Shown: positions 27,665 to 36,719 of the stretch, piece by piece
Layout of the letters: every line of letters starts with the position of its first letter
How positions within the stretch are numbered: the first letter of the stretch is position 1
NCBI RefSeq assembly: GCF_001684975.1
Contig: NZ_MAYH01000023.1
Coordinates: forward strand, 1-64,000
Source: Chryseobacterium artocarpi
GTDB taxonomy: Bacteria; Bacteroidota; Bacteroidia; Flavobacteriales; Weeksellaceae
DNA length: 64,000 nucleotides
Reading direction: 5' to 3'
The notes under the pieces: generated by a model
The model's input: only the letters and a program-made list of their open reading frames with translations
What the model was told of the DNA's origin: nothing
Database searches by the model: none
Position numbers and translations under genes: made by a program

Positions 27665-29136
27665 TTTGTGATATGATTTGGATTACTGTTTTAACTGCAG
27701 TTATAGTTTCACGCAGTTGAATAATTGTTCTATTATTTTTTATATCATTTCTTTTAAGTCCAATATCAATAAACAATTGAACATGTTTTTCTAGTGCTTC
27801 TAAAACTTTATGATGGTCACCATTTTTAAAAGGATGAAATTTTTTACATGTATAGCATGAGTATATAGGGTTTTTAGGGCATATTTGTTGTAAATTACAT
27901 TTACCTATTTCACCAATATATTCCATTCCGACAATTCCTTGAACCCAATTTTTTTCAATTGATTGTGGTTTGTTGATGATTTCTCCTGTCAATAACATAT
28001 TGATAATTTTATGATATGGCTCAAATTTACCTAACGCTTTTGTCTTTATTTCTACTATTTTTGGGGTTGCTTTAATATAGGCTTTAGAAGCAATCAAAGT
28101 ATTGTGTCCTAAAATTTCTGCAATAATTTCAATTGGAGCTCCATCATCAGCAAAAGATTGTGCTAAATGGTGTCTTAATTCGATTGAGCCAAGATTGACA
28201 AAAGAAAAAGATTCTAATAAAATCCTATTAATAATATGACAAGGACATCTTACATGATTATTGTAACTAGTAACAAACATAGCATTAGTTGGAGGTGAAA
28301 CCTTTTTAGTTTCTGAAATTAAAAGTTCTAATTCTTTACCTAAAATAGAGCTTATTCGTCTAATTCTTTTTCCATTTGTTATCTGACCTAGTTTTTTTGA
28401 CATTGGCAGATCAAGAGAATAATATTTTTTATTACTTTGATGATTTTTCATTACTAATAGATCTTCAAAGTTTAAAAAATAGATCTGTGATGGTCTTGGA
28501 GCTAATTCCCAACATAATCTAATGATAATATGTTTTTGTAATTCTTGTAATGAAAAATTTGATATTTGATTTTCATTTTGTTTTAGTTTTTCAAGTATTT
28601 TATTTACAATACCATCTTCTAAATAAGTCTCTCTAAGTCGAATTCTTTTATAACTTATACCTTTGGGGTATTTATATTCCTGTAAGAAAGTTAATCCTTT
28701 CTTGTCAAAGCCATTAATTCCTTTCGAATAGCACCATTCATAGAAGATTTTTAGAATAATCAATTTTTTATAGTTAGTTCCTGTAAATGCATTGACAATA
28801 GTATCTTCTTTCCAAGGTAAGACATGTAAGCTTTTTGTTTTACATAAAAAAATTAATTAGAGAAAGATCCATTGAGTAAATGCTTGTTGATGAGTTATTT
28901 TGAAATCTATGAAAAATGAATCCTTTAAAAAGCTCTTTAAGGTTATCAGGAAGATTCTTTTTTTTCCAGTCAAGACTATAAATTCTACCTGCTTTAGGCC
29001 ATGTCCATATTTCTTCATTAATATAAAGTCGATTATCAATTTCAGATGGCGTATTGCTAATATAAATTGCTTTATAGGGCTTGAAAATATATTCTGATTT
29101 TTCTAATGATATATTGTCTATCTTATTGTTTTTCAT
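27645..29136 (-). pseudogene. Tyrosine recombinase, GinB-like, interrupted by a frameshift
   Basis: The gene starts at ATG 29136 (MKNNKIDN), runs in one frame to TAA at 28840, and continues from there in another frame to 27645. The switch maps to a run of seven T (coding strand, near 28849-28855): reading six T joins LINF directly to LCKTKSLHVLPWKEDT and on to KIFYEWCYSK without a stop, giving about 497 residues. Box I is APRPSQIYFLNFED; box II is IELRHHLAQSF with ILGHNTLIASKAYIKA carrying the H and Tyr; the first box II His is replaced. A Cys cluster (CNLQQIC...CYTCKKF) is near the end. It may be a true mutation, a sequencing error in the homopolymer, or slippage. Confidence 0.7.
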
Positions 29137-30280
29137 TGGTGTAGTCTTTGTTGATTCGTTCAATATTATGTTGATTTGCTTTTTCCCAAATATATTTTCC
29201 AGCATAAAATTGAGGCATTTTTGATCCAGGAGACCATCCACATATTTTTTTTAATTCGTCTTGAGCTCGCTCTAGATCTATTTTTTTTATCTCTACTAGG
29301 TATTTTAAGAAGGAAAACGCAAAGGAATGTCGAAATTTATGAGGAGTAATTTTTGTGTTTATGATATCGTTATCTTTCACTCTATTAAGTTCATTGAATA
29401 TATTTTGAATCGAACTTTTAGAAAGTGGCTTGCCGAGTTTACTTGTAAATAGAAATGGATGGTTCACTTTTGACTTTTGCTCCTTATAGGTTACTCTTCG
29501 ATCATATAAAATATAATCTTCAATTTTTTCAGATAAATTATCAGAAATAAATATTACTCTGTTGCTTTGCTGGTTTTTTATACTAGGCTTATCATATCTT
29601 GTATCATTATTTGAATTTACATGATCAATAATTTTTAGATAGCTATTTTTTGAAAAAACTACATCTGTCGTTTTGAGATTAAGTACCTCTCCAATTCTCA
29701 TCCCACTCTCTAATAATAATTGCAGTATGATTAAATTTCGATTGTTATTCTTTGATCGGGCATTTTTACGTTGATATTGAGAAATAATATTTTCTAAATG
29801 TTCTATTCTGATGTCCTTATAAGAATTATTGATACGTTTTTTGATATAAAATGATTTGAATAAGTAGTAAAATCGTTCTAAATAATAGCTCTCTAATTGC
29901 GCTTTTTCCTTGTAATGGAAATTTTTTAGTAAATATCTTTTTAATGCCCATTGTATATATTCTTCCACAAAAAATATATGAGTATTATAAGCTTCATTAC
30001 CTAATTTGTTTAAGGGTTTATATTCTTGAAAGAAAGAAAGAATATTTTTTAATAAATAATCATATTCTCCATTTATTAATATGTCATCTAAGTTTTTATT
30101 ATGTTCTTGAAAGAATGTATAAACTCTTTTGAAAACAGTGCATATATATAATAGGCGCTTTATTGATAGATTTCTTTTTTGAGTTATTAGATAAAAATTT
30201 GGCATTAATAATGGTACACCATCTAAATTTAATAAAACTACAAAATCTTTATTGGCAATATTTATTATACTGGTTTTCAT
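29123..30280 (-). CDS. Tyrosine recombinase, GinA/TnpA-like, 385 aa
   Basis: First gene of the operon and the most conventional integrase. Box I is ESGMRIGEVLNLKTTD, box II TPHKFRHSFAF (H-x2-R), then the Trp of CGWSPGSK and the Tyr of MPQFYAG. The N-terminal 150 residues contain the SAM-like core-binding domain. It overlaps the next recombinase start by 14 bases (ATGA-type coupling). Upstream, a dyad at 30299-30316 and a weak -7 box may provide autoregulation. The operon reads away from the right border of the island, which lies about 110 bases upstream inside ssb. Confidence 0.82.
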   Translation of the reverse strand: MKTSIINIANKDFVVLLNLDGVPLLMPNFYLITQKRNLSIKRLLYICTVFKRVYTFFQEHNKNLDDILINGEYDYLLKNILSFFQEYKPLNKLGNEAYNTHIFFVEEYIQWALKRYLLKNFHYKEKAQLESYYLERFYYLFKSFYIKKRINNSYKDIRIEHLENIISQYQRKNARSKNNNRNLIILQLLLESGMRIGEVLNLKTTDVVFSKNSYLKIIDHVNSNNDTRYDKPSIKNQQSNRVIFISDNLSEKIEDYILYDRRVTYKEQKSKVNHPFLFTSKLGKPLSKSSIQNIFNELNRVKDNDIINTKITPHKFRHSFAFSFLKYLVEIKKIDLERAQDELKKICGWSPGSKMPQFYAGKYIWEKANQHNIERINKDYTNEKQ

Positions 30281-30284
30281 TTAC

Positions 30285-30316
30285 TTAAAGATACTAAAAA
30301 ATGTACATATACATTT
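30285..30316 (-). promoter_or_regulatory. Predicted promoter and dyad operator of the recombinase operon
   Basis: On the minus strand TATCTTTA (30292-30285) is a one-off match to TAnnTTTG just before the first recombinase. Immediately upstream, AAATGTA and TACATTT form a dyad with a 4-base spacer (30299-30316). This could be an operator for autoregulation or part of a recombinase-binding site at the island end. Confidence 0.3.
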
Positions 30317-30394
30317 TACAATTGTGGTGAATTTATTATATTAGAAATATTAATTGTTATAAATGAACATTATTAGCATTACATCTTTGTAACA

Positions 30395-30703
30395 TTGATT
30401 GGTTACACAGGAAAAGAAGTAGAAATGGTAAACTTCGACAACGGAAACATAAAAGCAAGCGTATCTCTGGCTACAAGTGATCATTACACCAATGCTAAAG
30501 GTGAAAAAGTAGAAGAAACACAATGGCACAATCTGATTGCATTTGGAAAAACTGCAGAGATCTTTGAAAAATATGTTCCCAAAGGAAAAGAAATAGCCAT
30601 TGAAGGAAAGCTTACGTACAGATCTTATGAAGATAAAGATGGGGTAAAGCGTTACGTTACAGAAATTCGCGTAGATGAGATCTTATTATTAGGCGGTAAA
30701 TAA
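30395..30703 (+). CDS. ssb: Single-stranded DNA-binding protein, 5'-truncated by the island
   Basis: The OB-fold of a flavobacterial SSB is almost complete: VEMVNFDNGNIKASVSLATS, TQWHNLIAFGKTAE and RSYEDKDG-RYVTEI are all family hallmarks. What is missing is the usual start (MSLRNK before VTLIG). Here codons for VTLIGYTG remain, but upstream the frame reads HYIF and then a TAG, so translation must begin at the TTG at 30395 (102 aa) or another non-ATG codon. The change point coincides with the recombinase operon's border. SSB normally protects replication and repair intermediates; loss of the first beta strand could weaken it unless another ssb exists. Fifteen bases separate it from the HRDC gene. 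Confidence 0.8.
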   Translation: MIGYTGKEVEMVNFDNGNIKASVSLATSDHYTNAKGEKVEETQWHNLIAFGKTAEIFEKYVPKGKEIAIEGKLTYRSYEDKDGVKRYVTEIRVDEILLLGGK

Positions 30704-30717
30704 CTCTAAAAACACAA

Positions 30718-31170
30718 ATGATGAAAGTAAAAGTTTTTAAAATAAGAATTCCTGAAGAATTTCTCTACAAGGATCAGAAGATGCTGGATGATTTTCTTGA
30801 AGGAAACGAAATTATAAAAGTGGAGACCGCTTTTGTAAATGATGAATGTTATTGGTCTGTTATTTTGTATTTTGAAGAAAAAAAACTAAAAAATACAGTT
30901 AAAGAACCAAAGACTATTAAATACTCTGCCGAAAGTGATACTTTAAATTACGATGAAGAACAGATTTTAAATGCGTTAAAACTCTGGAGATCAGAGAAAG
31001 CAAGAGAGCAAAATCTGCCTACCTATTTTATTGCAAGTAATCAAGAATTAGTATCTGTAGCAAAGTATAAGCCTGCTAAAAAAGAAGAACTGCTTGAGAT
31101 CAAAGGTTTTGGAAAGCATAAGATTGAAAATTATGGTGAAGAAATACTGGAGATCCTTGAAAATGTCTGA
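30718..31170 (+). CDS. HRDC-domain protein, 150 aa
   Basis: The C-terminal 80 residues form an HRDC domain (ILNALKLWRSEKAREQNLPT, YFIASNQELVSVAKYKPAK, ELLEIKGFGKHKIENYGEEI), a helical nucleic-acid-binding module found in RecQ helicases and RNase D. The N-terminal 60 residues are a small alpha/beta part seen in stand-alone Bacteroidota HRDC proteins. It follows ssb by 15 bases and likely shares its transcript; a strong terminator follows at 31202. Role in nucleic-acid metabolism is inferred. A second in-frame ATG at 30721 is an equally possible start. Confidence 0.85.
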   Translation: MMKVKVFKIRIPEEFLYKDQKMLDDFLEGNEIIKVETAFVNDECYWSVILYFEEKKLKNTVKEPKTIKYSAESDTLNYDEEQILNALKLWRSEKAREQNLPTYFIASNQELVSVAKYKPAKKEELLEIKGFGKHKIENYGEEILEILENV

Positions 31171-31201
31171 TTTTTTTCAGAAGGAATGACCATATAATTG
31201 T

Positions 31202-31236
31202 AAAAGCTGGGGGAAGATTCTTTCTTCAGCTTTTTT
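31202..31236 (+). terminator. Rho-independent terminator after ssb-HRDC
   Basis: AAAAGCTG at 31202 pairs with CAGCTTTT at 31227, extended by inner GAAGA/TTCTT-type pairs, and is followed by a T-run ending at 31236. Confidence 0.75.
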
Positions 31237-31263
31237 ATACTGTGTAAAGTCCATGCAATTCCG

Positions 31264-31271
31264 TACTTTTG
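31264..31271 (+). promoter_or_regulatory. Predicted -7 box for hisS
   Basis: TACTTTTG matches TAnnTTTG and lies 25 bases before the hisS ATG, directly after the terminator of the preceding operon. Confidence 0.5.
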
Positions 31272-31296
31272 CGTAGATTAAAAAGACATACAAGAA

Positions 31297-32664
31297 ATGA
31301 AGCCAAGTTTAGCAAAAGGAACGAGAGATTTTACGGCGCAGGAAGTTTCCAGAAGAAAATATATCATCAATATTTTACAGAATAATTTTGAGTTATTCGG
31401 ATTTCAACCCTTAGAAACACCTAGTTTTGAAAACCTTTCTACTTTAACAGGAAAATACGGAGAAGAAGGAGATCGTCTGATTTTTAAAATACTAAACTCT
31501 AGCATTAATGAAGCTAAGGAAGAAAAGAAGACTCAGATGCTTACAGATTTTCAAAGAGCATTAGAAAAGCCTTTCACTTCAGAAAATCTGACAGATAAAG
31601 CCCTTCGTTATGACCTTACAGTACCTTTTGCAAGATTTGTTGCCATGAATCATGGAAAACTGACATTTCCTTTCAAACGTTATCAGATTCAGCCGGTATG
31701 GAGAGCAGACAGACCCCAAAAAGGAAGATATAGAGAGTTTTATCAGTGTGATGCAGATGTTGTAGGAAGTGAAAGCTTATTACAGGAGGTAGATTTGGTA
31801 CAATTGTATTTAAAATCATTCTCAGATCTTAAAGTTCCTGTAACCATTCACATGAATAACAGAAAAATCCTTTCAGGATTAGCTGAATATGCGGGAATTA
31901 CAGATAAACTGATTGATTTTACAGTAGCTCTTGATAAACTTGATAAAATAGGAAAAGACGGAGTTGTTAAAGAATTGTTGGAAAGAGAAATTTCTCAGGA
32001 TTCTATTGATAAGCTTGATTTCTTATTTAACCAATCTGATGATGCTTTAGAGAACCTTCTTCAACTAAAAGAGAAATTTGCAGGAAATGAAATTGGTTTA
32101 CAAGGGGTAGAAGAATTAGAGTTTGTATTGACTCAATCTCTTAATCTTGGAGTTGATATGCAGAATTTGGTATTCAATATTACTCTGGCAAGAGGACTTG
32201 ATTACTATACAGGAGCAATCTTTGAGGTGAAAGCTGATGAGGTCGCAATGGGCTCTATTGGTGGAGGTGGTAGATATGATAACCTTACAGAAGTTTTTGG
32301 TGTTAAAAATATCCCGGGAATTGGTATTTCATTCGGATTAGATAGAATTTATCTGGTGATGGAAGAGCTTAATCTTTTCCCTGATGAAGCTTCTTCTAAA
32401 ACAGAATATCTATTTGCAAATTTTGGAGGTCAGGAAACTACAGAAGCTTTAAAACTGATTATGCAACTTCGTGTAAAAGGTATTTCAGCAGAATTGTATC
32501 CTGAGAATGCAAAAATCAACAAACAATTTACATACGCAGAAAAGAAAGGTATTAAAAATCTTGTTTTCTTAGGAGAAGAAGAAATTAAAAATGGAACTGT
32601 TACCTTTAAAAATCTTGAAGCTGGAGAGCAAAAAACAGTTTCTCTGGACGAATTTTTAGGATAA
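31297..32664 (+). CDS. hisS: Histidyl-tRNA synthetase
   Basis: Class II aminoacyl-tRNA synthetase that charges tRNA-His, 455 aa. Motif 2 is seen as [25 protein letters not shown], here split around the conserved WR-x-D and REFYQ. The histidine-specific ARGLDYYTG motif is near residue 295 and motif 3 ([11 protein letters not shown]) near 345. The anticodon-binding alpha/beta domain occupies the last 90 residues. A small insertion after motif 1 ([13 protein letters not shown]) is common in Bacteroidota. It has its own promoter box at 31264 and a terminator at 32692, so it is a single-gene unit. Confidence 0.97.
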   Translation: MKPSLAKGTRDFTAQEVSRRKYIINILQNNFELFGFQPLETPSFENLSTLTGKYGEEGDRLIFKILNSSINEAKEEKKTQMLTDFQRALEKPFTSENLTDKALRYDLTVPFARFVAMNHGKLTFPFKRYQIQPVWRADRPQKGRYREFYQCDADVVGSESLLQEVDLVQLYLKSFSDLKVPVTIHMNNRKILSGLAEYAGITDKLIDFTVALDKLDKIGKDGVVKELLEREISQDSIDKLDFLFNQSDDALENLLQLKEKFAGNEIGLQGVEELEFVLTQSLNLGVDMQNLVFNITLARGLDYYTGAIFEVKADEVAMGSIGGGGRYDNLTEVFGVKNIPGIGISFGLDRIYLVMEELNLFPDEASSKTEYLFANFGGQETTEALKLIMQLRVKGISAELYPENAKINKQFTYAEKKGIKNLVFLGEEEIKNGTVTFKNLEAGEQKTVSLDEFLG

Positions 32665-32691
32665 AAACCATTCCACATATACAATATAAAG

Positions 32692-32735
32692 CAGCTCAGG
32701 TTTTTTGATAAAAGAAAACTGTGAGCTGTTTTTTT
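32692..32735 (+). terminator. Rho-independent terminator of hisS
   Basis: CAGCTCAGGTTTT pairs with AAAACTGTGAGCTG across a 10-base loop (one bulge), followed by seven T. It separates hisS from the convergent amidinotransferase-family gene. Confidence 0.8.
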
Positions 32736-32774
32736 AGAACAGAAGAAAGGCTTAAGCTAGTTATGAAATTTTTA

Positions 32775-33749
32775 TTAATGCCTTAGAAGTGGTTGTGTAC
32801 TGCATCTAAAAGAACCTCCAAAGCTTCTGCTGATTGAAAAGTCTATATATTCCACTTTAATTCCGTATTGTTCAATTTGGTCCCCAATATGCTTAAATTC
32901 AGGATCTGTAATATAAACTTCAGGAGAAACAGAAAGTCCGTTGGTTGCTAGATTCATAGCTTCATGTAGAGTAACATCAATTCTTTTCCAGTTTTTTAAT
33001 GCTGTTGGGATCCCTTCTAAAAATGCTTCTTCACAGATAATCATTAATCCTTCTTTCACAAGCCCCAGAGCACAGTCGAGATGTAAAATATCACGATGAA
33101 GCTTTACTTCTTCTACTGTGTATCCTTGTGGTTTTAAAAGTTTTTCTAACCATTGAATTCCAAGGCTGTTAGATGCTAAACCAGAATTTCCAACAAAGAC
33201 TTGTTTTCCGAAAACTAATACATCACCACCTTCCAGAAAAGGACCTTTTCCCAAAGTAGTATCTTCCGGATCTGCAATTTCAGGTGAAGGAACTGCCAAA
33301 TAATAGCAATCTTCCGGATATATTTCCTCAATAAATAAATCTCTTATCGGAAAAACTTCATTTCTTCGATGTAAAAATCTCAGTGAAGATTCTATGACAT
33401 GATTTCCTACCGTAAAAAAGGGATCTCTTACAAAAAAGTTGGAATAGCCCGCATTTCCCACTGCCTTTTTCTCAGTATCAGTAAGCTTACGCGGACGAAG
33501 AACTTGCACACCGTATTTTTCAAGTGTTTTTTTTAGATTTGTTCTTTCAAGTTCCCATCGTTTTTGAAGATCAGGAAATACTTCAGAATAATCTTTTCCT
33601 CTGTTTTCAAAGTTTTCTTTTACTGCATCTTTACTCAGAAACCGAAGATCTTCAGGGCGTGGTTCTAACGGATAACCAAATTCAGATTGAGCAAGAACAA
33701 CTTTTTTCAAGGGTGCAAATTCATTTTCAACAAAAATCATAGACTTCAA
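32775..33749 (-). CDS. Amidinotransferase/dimethylargininase-family guanidine enzyme
   Basis: Member of the pentein superfamily acting on arginine-like guanidino groups (324 aa). Visible features are the N-terminal VRDPFFTVGNHVIE, the substrate-binding FLEGGDVLVFGKQVFVG, the catalytic His in DILHLDCALG (about H226) and the nucleophile C316 in GGSFRCSTQPL, all intact. Family members include dimethylarginine hydrolases, arginine deiminases and glycine amidinotransferases; sequence reading alone does not separate hydrolase from transferase. No clear operon partners, being convergent with hisS and divergent from the PH/SHOCT array. Arginine use would fit the nearby cyanophycin genes, but that link is only suggestive. 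Confidence 0.85.
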   Translation of the reverse strand: MKSMIFVENEFAPLKKVVLAQSEFGYPLEPRPEDLRFLSKDAVKENFENRGKDYSEVFPDLQKRWELERTNLKKTLEKYGVQVLRPRKLTDTEKKAVGNAGYSNFFVRDPFFTVGNHVIESSLRFLHRRNEVFPIRDLFIEEIYPEDCYYLAVPSPEIADPEDTTLGKGPFLEGGDVLVFGKQVFVGNSGLASNSLGIQWLEKLLKPQGYTVEEVKLHRDILHLDCALGLVKEGLMIICEEAFLEGIPTALKNWKRIDVTLHEAMNLATNGLSVSPEVYITDPEFKHIGDQIEQYGIKVEYIDFSISRSFGGSFRCSTQPLLRH

Positions 33750-33968
33750 TTTTTATATTTACATAGGAGCAACTTTCAAACCGTTAAAGTGTAATACTTT
33801 TTTTAATCAGGGCTTAAGGCAAAAATAATAGGAATTTATCTCAATTCTGAAAGACTAAATAGAAAAATGTCTGAAAAACTGTAAGAATTGAATACTTTTG
33901 AAGGTAGAAATCGGCTCAGAATTTGTAATTTGGGATCGATATAATAAAAACTTAAACATAAAGACCAA

Positions 33969-34832
33969 ATGAATATGATTTGTGCATTGTGCGGAACACC
34001 GCTTACATCTACAGATATGCTTGTAGGAAAGAATAAACTTGCTGATGGCGGTTATTTATGCGCTGAATGTTTTAACAAAGCCATTTCCGTCAATAGAGAC
34101 CTTATCAATACTCTTGATCAGTTTTATTTTGCTGAAATTAATGGAATGCTTCTTAAAAGTAAGATTGATGCAAGCCAAAATCCCGGCGGTTTTCAATATG
34201 GAACTACCAATAGTTACGAATATGATGCTCCTACAAGATTAGATGAAATTAAGGATCAGATTGTAGCCCTGAACGTCAGACTTAGTGTACTGGCTAATGA
34301 AGAAGTGAATGAACTGGATAAAGTTCTCGATAAAGATGAAAGGCTGATCGCTATTGCAGAATGTATCGATATGAGTAGCAGTAGGGAAGGAATTCTCTTT
34401 TCAACGCAGAAAAGAGTGGTTTTCATGGATAAAAAATTCCTTGGTGGAGTAGTGAAAAATGAATTTACACATCAAAATATTATATCCGTAGATCAGGCGG
34501 AAAACCTTTTGTATTCAGTATTGAGGATTAATACTAGAGGAGGTACTGCGGATTTTAAACTTCATAATAAAAGTGACGGAAGAGCTTTCTGTACTATTGT
34601 AAACGGGCAGATTAATGAACCTGTAAAATCAACTTATCAGCAACCTGCACAGCCTCAATCATTCTATCAGAATACTCAGGCTTCAACACCACAAAATACA
34701 GCTGGTAGCCCAAAAGAATCAACAGAAGTTATTTTTGAACAATTGGAAAAGCTGGGGAAATTAAGACAAATGGGTGTTTTAAGTGAAGAAGAATTTTCAT
34801 CGCAGAAAGCAAAATTATTAGAACGACTTTAA
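33969..34832 (+). CDS. DUF4428-PH-SHOCT protein 1, 287 aa
   Basis: Three modules: a zinc knuckle at residues 5-34 (C5-x2-C8 and C31-x2-C34, with LTSTDMLVGKNKLADGGYLC typical of DUF4428), a bacterial PH-like domain at about 90-215 (RLDEIKDQI, ERLIAIAE, ILFSTQKRVVFMDKKFLGG), and a SHOCT helix pair at the end (EQLEKLGKLRQMGVLSEEEF). A Gln/Pro-rich linker joins the last two. SHOCT domains are oligomerisation or binding modules and PH-like domains bind lipids or proteins; the function of this combination is unknown. First of four related genes in a row, with 130 bases before the next. Confidence 0.85.
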   Translation: MNMICALCGTPLTSTDMLVGKNKLADGGYLCAECFNKAISVNRDLINTLDQFYFAEINGMLLKSKIDASQNPGGFQYGTTNSYEYDAPTRLDEIKDQIVALNVRLSVLANEEVNELDKVLDKDERLIAIAECIDMSSSREGILFSTQKRVVFMDKKFLGGVVKNEFTHQNIISVDQAENLLYSVLRINTRGGTADFKLHNKSDGRAFCTIVNGQINEPVKSTYQQPAQPQSFYQNTQASTPQNTAGSPKESTEVIFEQLEKLGKLRQMGVLSEEEFSSQKAKLLERL

Positions 34833-34878
34833 AAATAAAGTTTAGCAGATCAGAGAATAATGATTTTGAATACTTTTA

Positions 34879-34911
34879 TTGTATCATCATCTGTGCTGTT
34901 TTATGATACAA
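34879..34911. terminator. Hairpin between PH/SHOCT genes 1 and 2
   Basis: TTGTATCAT (34879-34887) and ATGATACAA (34903-34911) form a 9-bp perfect stem with a 15-base loop. A weak terminator or a regulatory hairpin in the second gene's leader. Confidence 0.35.
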
Positions 34912-34963
34912 AACGGAGCGTATTTTCTGCTCTATTGTAAAACTTTTAAACATAAAAATTAAA

Positions 34964-35848
34964 ATGAACACAAATTGTGCTCTGTGCGGTATACCTTTAA
35001 CGTCCATGGATACAGTTTTGGGAGAAAATAAACTGTCGGATGGCGGTATTCTGTGTAATAAGTGCCTGAATAAAGCAACCGGAATCAATAAAGATCTCGT
35101 GTATAATCTGATCAATTACAATCTGGCTGAAGTAAGAGATATAGTACTGGGAGAAAGTATTGTAGAAGAAGAAGAGGAAGAGGTTGAAGCACAACCTGTA
35201 GTAAAAGAGTCCATATCCAGAACAGTGGTGACATTCTCACACTCTTTTCAGCTTAATGTTAATAGTAGAAAAGAGCCTACAAGGCTTGATGAAATTAAAG
35301 ACCAGATTATAGCTTTAAATACCTCACTCAGTATTTCTGCAAACACTGAAGTAAATGAGTTGGCAAATGTTTTGGATAATAGTGAAAAGCTTATTGCCGT
35401 TGCCGAAGGAAAATATCTGAACAATAATCTTGAAGGAATTTTAGTTTCAACAGAAAGACGGGTTATTTTTATTGATAAAAATCTTTTAGGAAGTATATCT
35501 GAAGGTGAGTTTTCACATGATAAAATTGTTTCTGTACAACATAGTTACGGGCTGATTTCTTCCGAGTTGAAATTATTTACAAAGGATGGCGTAAAAGCAG
35601 AGTTCAAACTATACAACAGGAATGCCGCAAAAAACTTTTATGAATCAATACAAGGTTACATAAACAGACCTAGGAGCTCATCAGAAGAAAGACCAGAATC
35701 TAATCAGGCAGCAGAAGACATCTCAAAAAAAGATGAAACAATAGCTGTCTTTGAGAAACTTGAGAAGCTTGGGAAATTAAAAGAAACAGGAATTTTAACA
35801 AACGAAGAATTTGAAGAGCAGAAGAAAAAATTGCTTGGAAAATTATAA
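34964..35848 (+). CDS. DUF4428-PH-SHOCT protein 2, 294 aa
   Basis: Paralog of the preceding gene with the same module order: zinc knuckle C5/C8/C31/C34, PH-like domain (about 105-225; LIAVAEGKYLNNN, LVSTERRVIFIDKNLLG) and C-terminal SHOCT (KLEKLGKLKETGILTNEEF). It differs by an acidic insert of Glu residues around position 66-75. The leaders of genes 1 and 2 share AAAACTT(TT)AAACATAAA just before the ATG, so the duplication included regulatory sequence. The third copy follows after 11 bases. Confidence 0.85.
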   Translation: MNTNCALCGIPLTSMDTVLGENKLSDGGILCNKCLNKATGINKDLVYNLINYNLAEVRDIVLGESIVEEEEEEVEAQPVVKESISRTVVTFSHSFQLNVNSRKEPTRLDEIKDQIIALNTSLSISANTEVNELANVLDNSEKLIAVAEGKYLNNNLEGILVSTERRVIFIDKNLLGSISEGEFSHDKIVSVQHSYGLISSELKLFTKDGVKAEFKLYNRNAAKNFYESIQGYINRPRSSSEERPESNQAAEDISKKDETIAVFEKLEKLGKLKETGILTNEEFEEQKKKLLGKL

Positions 35849-35859
35849 AAAATATAAAA

Positions 35860-36708
35860 ATGAGTAGTAATTGTTCATTGTGTAGAACGGAATTAACGTC
35901 TATGGATACACTTCTGGGAGAAAATAAGCTGTCAGATGGAGGGATTTTATGCAATAAATGTTTAGATAAAATAAGCTATATCAATCAAGAAGTGCTTTAT
36001 AATCTTAGTAAGTTCAGTATCGATGATATTGTTAACATTGTAGAGAATAGGAGAACAGAGCAGAATCAGCCTGTTATTTTGAAAGATGAAAATCTCCCAA
36101 TGACTGTGAATGCTGAGACAGAAATTGTTTCAAAAGAAGTTTATAAAAGAAGAAAGAGAAAAATAAAAAATGAACTGGAAAATTTGAATGCCAACCTTTC
36201 TGCATTCACAAGAGGGGAAATTAAAGAACTTCCCAACCTTATTCCGGAAGATGAAAAGATGATTGGTATTACAGACGCTCAGTTTAAAAATACTTTAGAT
36301 GCCGGAGTTTTAGTGGCAACTGATAAAAGATTGCTTTCCGTATCAAAATCAATGTTCGGATCTGCAAAAATTAATGATTTTCCCAATGATGTCATTAAGT
36401 CTGTAAGCTTTGTAACAGATCCGAGATCACCCATAATTAAAGTTCATCTGGAAGAAAGAGTAGTAGAATTTGAATGTTATATGGACAAAGAAGATGCTGA
36501 AAAATTCTATGATATTATAAGACCTATTTATAATAAACCTTCTGTACAACAGAAAGCCCAACCAAAGCAAACTGCTACAACGAATCCAATTCCTTCCGGT
36601 GAAGTCTTTGCACAGCTTGAAAAACTTGGAAAATTAAGAGAAAACGGAATCCTGACGGATGCAGAGTTTGCAGAGCAAAAAAGAAAACTCCTGGAACAAC
36701 TTGAATAA
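35860..36708 (+). CDS. DUF4428-PH-SHOCT protein 3, 282 aa
   Basis: Third tandem paralog. Zinc ligands C5/C8/C31/C34 are kept; the knuckle is nearly identical to protein 2 (SMDTLLGENKLSDGGILCNKC), so these two are the most recent duplicates. The PH-like domain (VLVATDKRLLSVSKSMFG) is more divergent and preceded by a basic run (KRRKRKIKNEL). SHOCT is intact (EKLGKLRENGILTDAEFAEQ). Starts 11 bases after gene 2, co-transcribed with it and with the acetyltransferase 11 bases further on. Confidence 0.85.
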   Translation: MSSNCSLCRTELTSMDTLLGENKLSDGGILCNKCLDKISYINQEVLYNLSKFSIDDIVNIVENRRTEQNQPVILKDENLPMTVNAETEIVSKEVYKRRKRKIKNELENLNANLSAFTRGEIKELPNLIPEDEKMIGITDAQFKNTLDAGVLVATDKRLLSVSKSMFGSAKINDFPNDVIKSVSFVTDPRSPIIKVHLEERVVEFECYMDKEDAEKFYDIIRPIYNKPSVQQKAQPKQTATTNPIPSGEVFAQLEKLGKLRENGILTDAEFAEQKRKLLEQLE

Positions 36709-36719
36709 AACCTATCATT

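Noticed and set aside
28840..29241. 133-aa ORF starting at 29241 as a separate gene
   Set aside because: It begins inside the upstream recombinase; the ATG at 29136 fits the operon overlap, and the frame continues into the second recombinase through the T7 shift.
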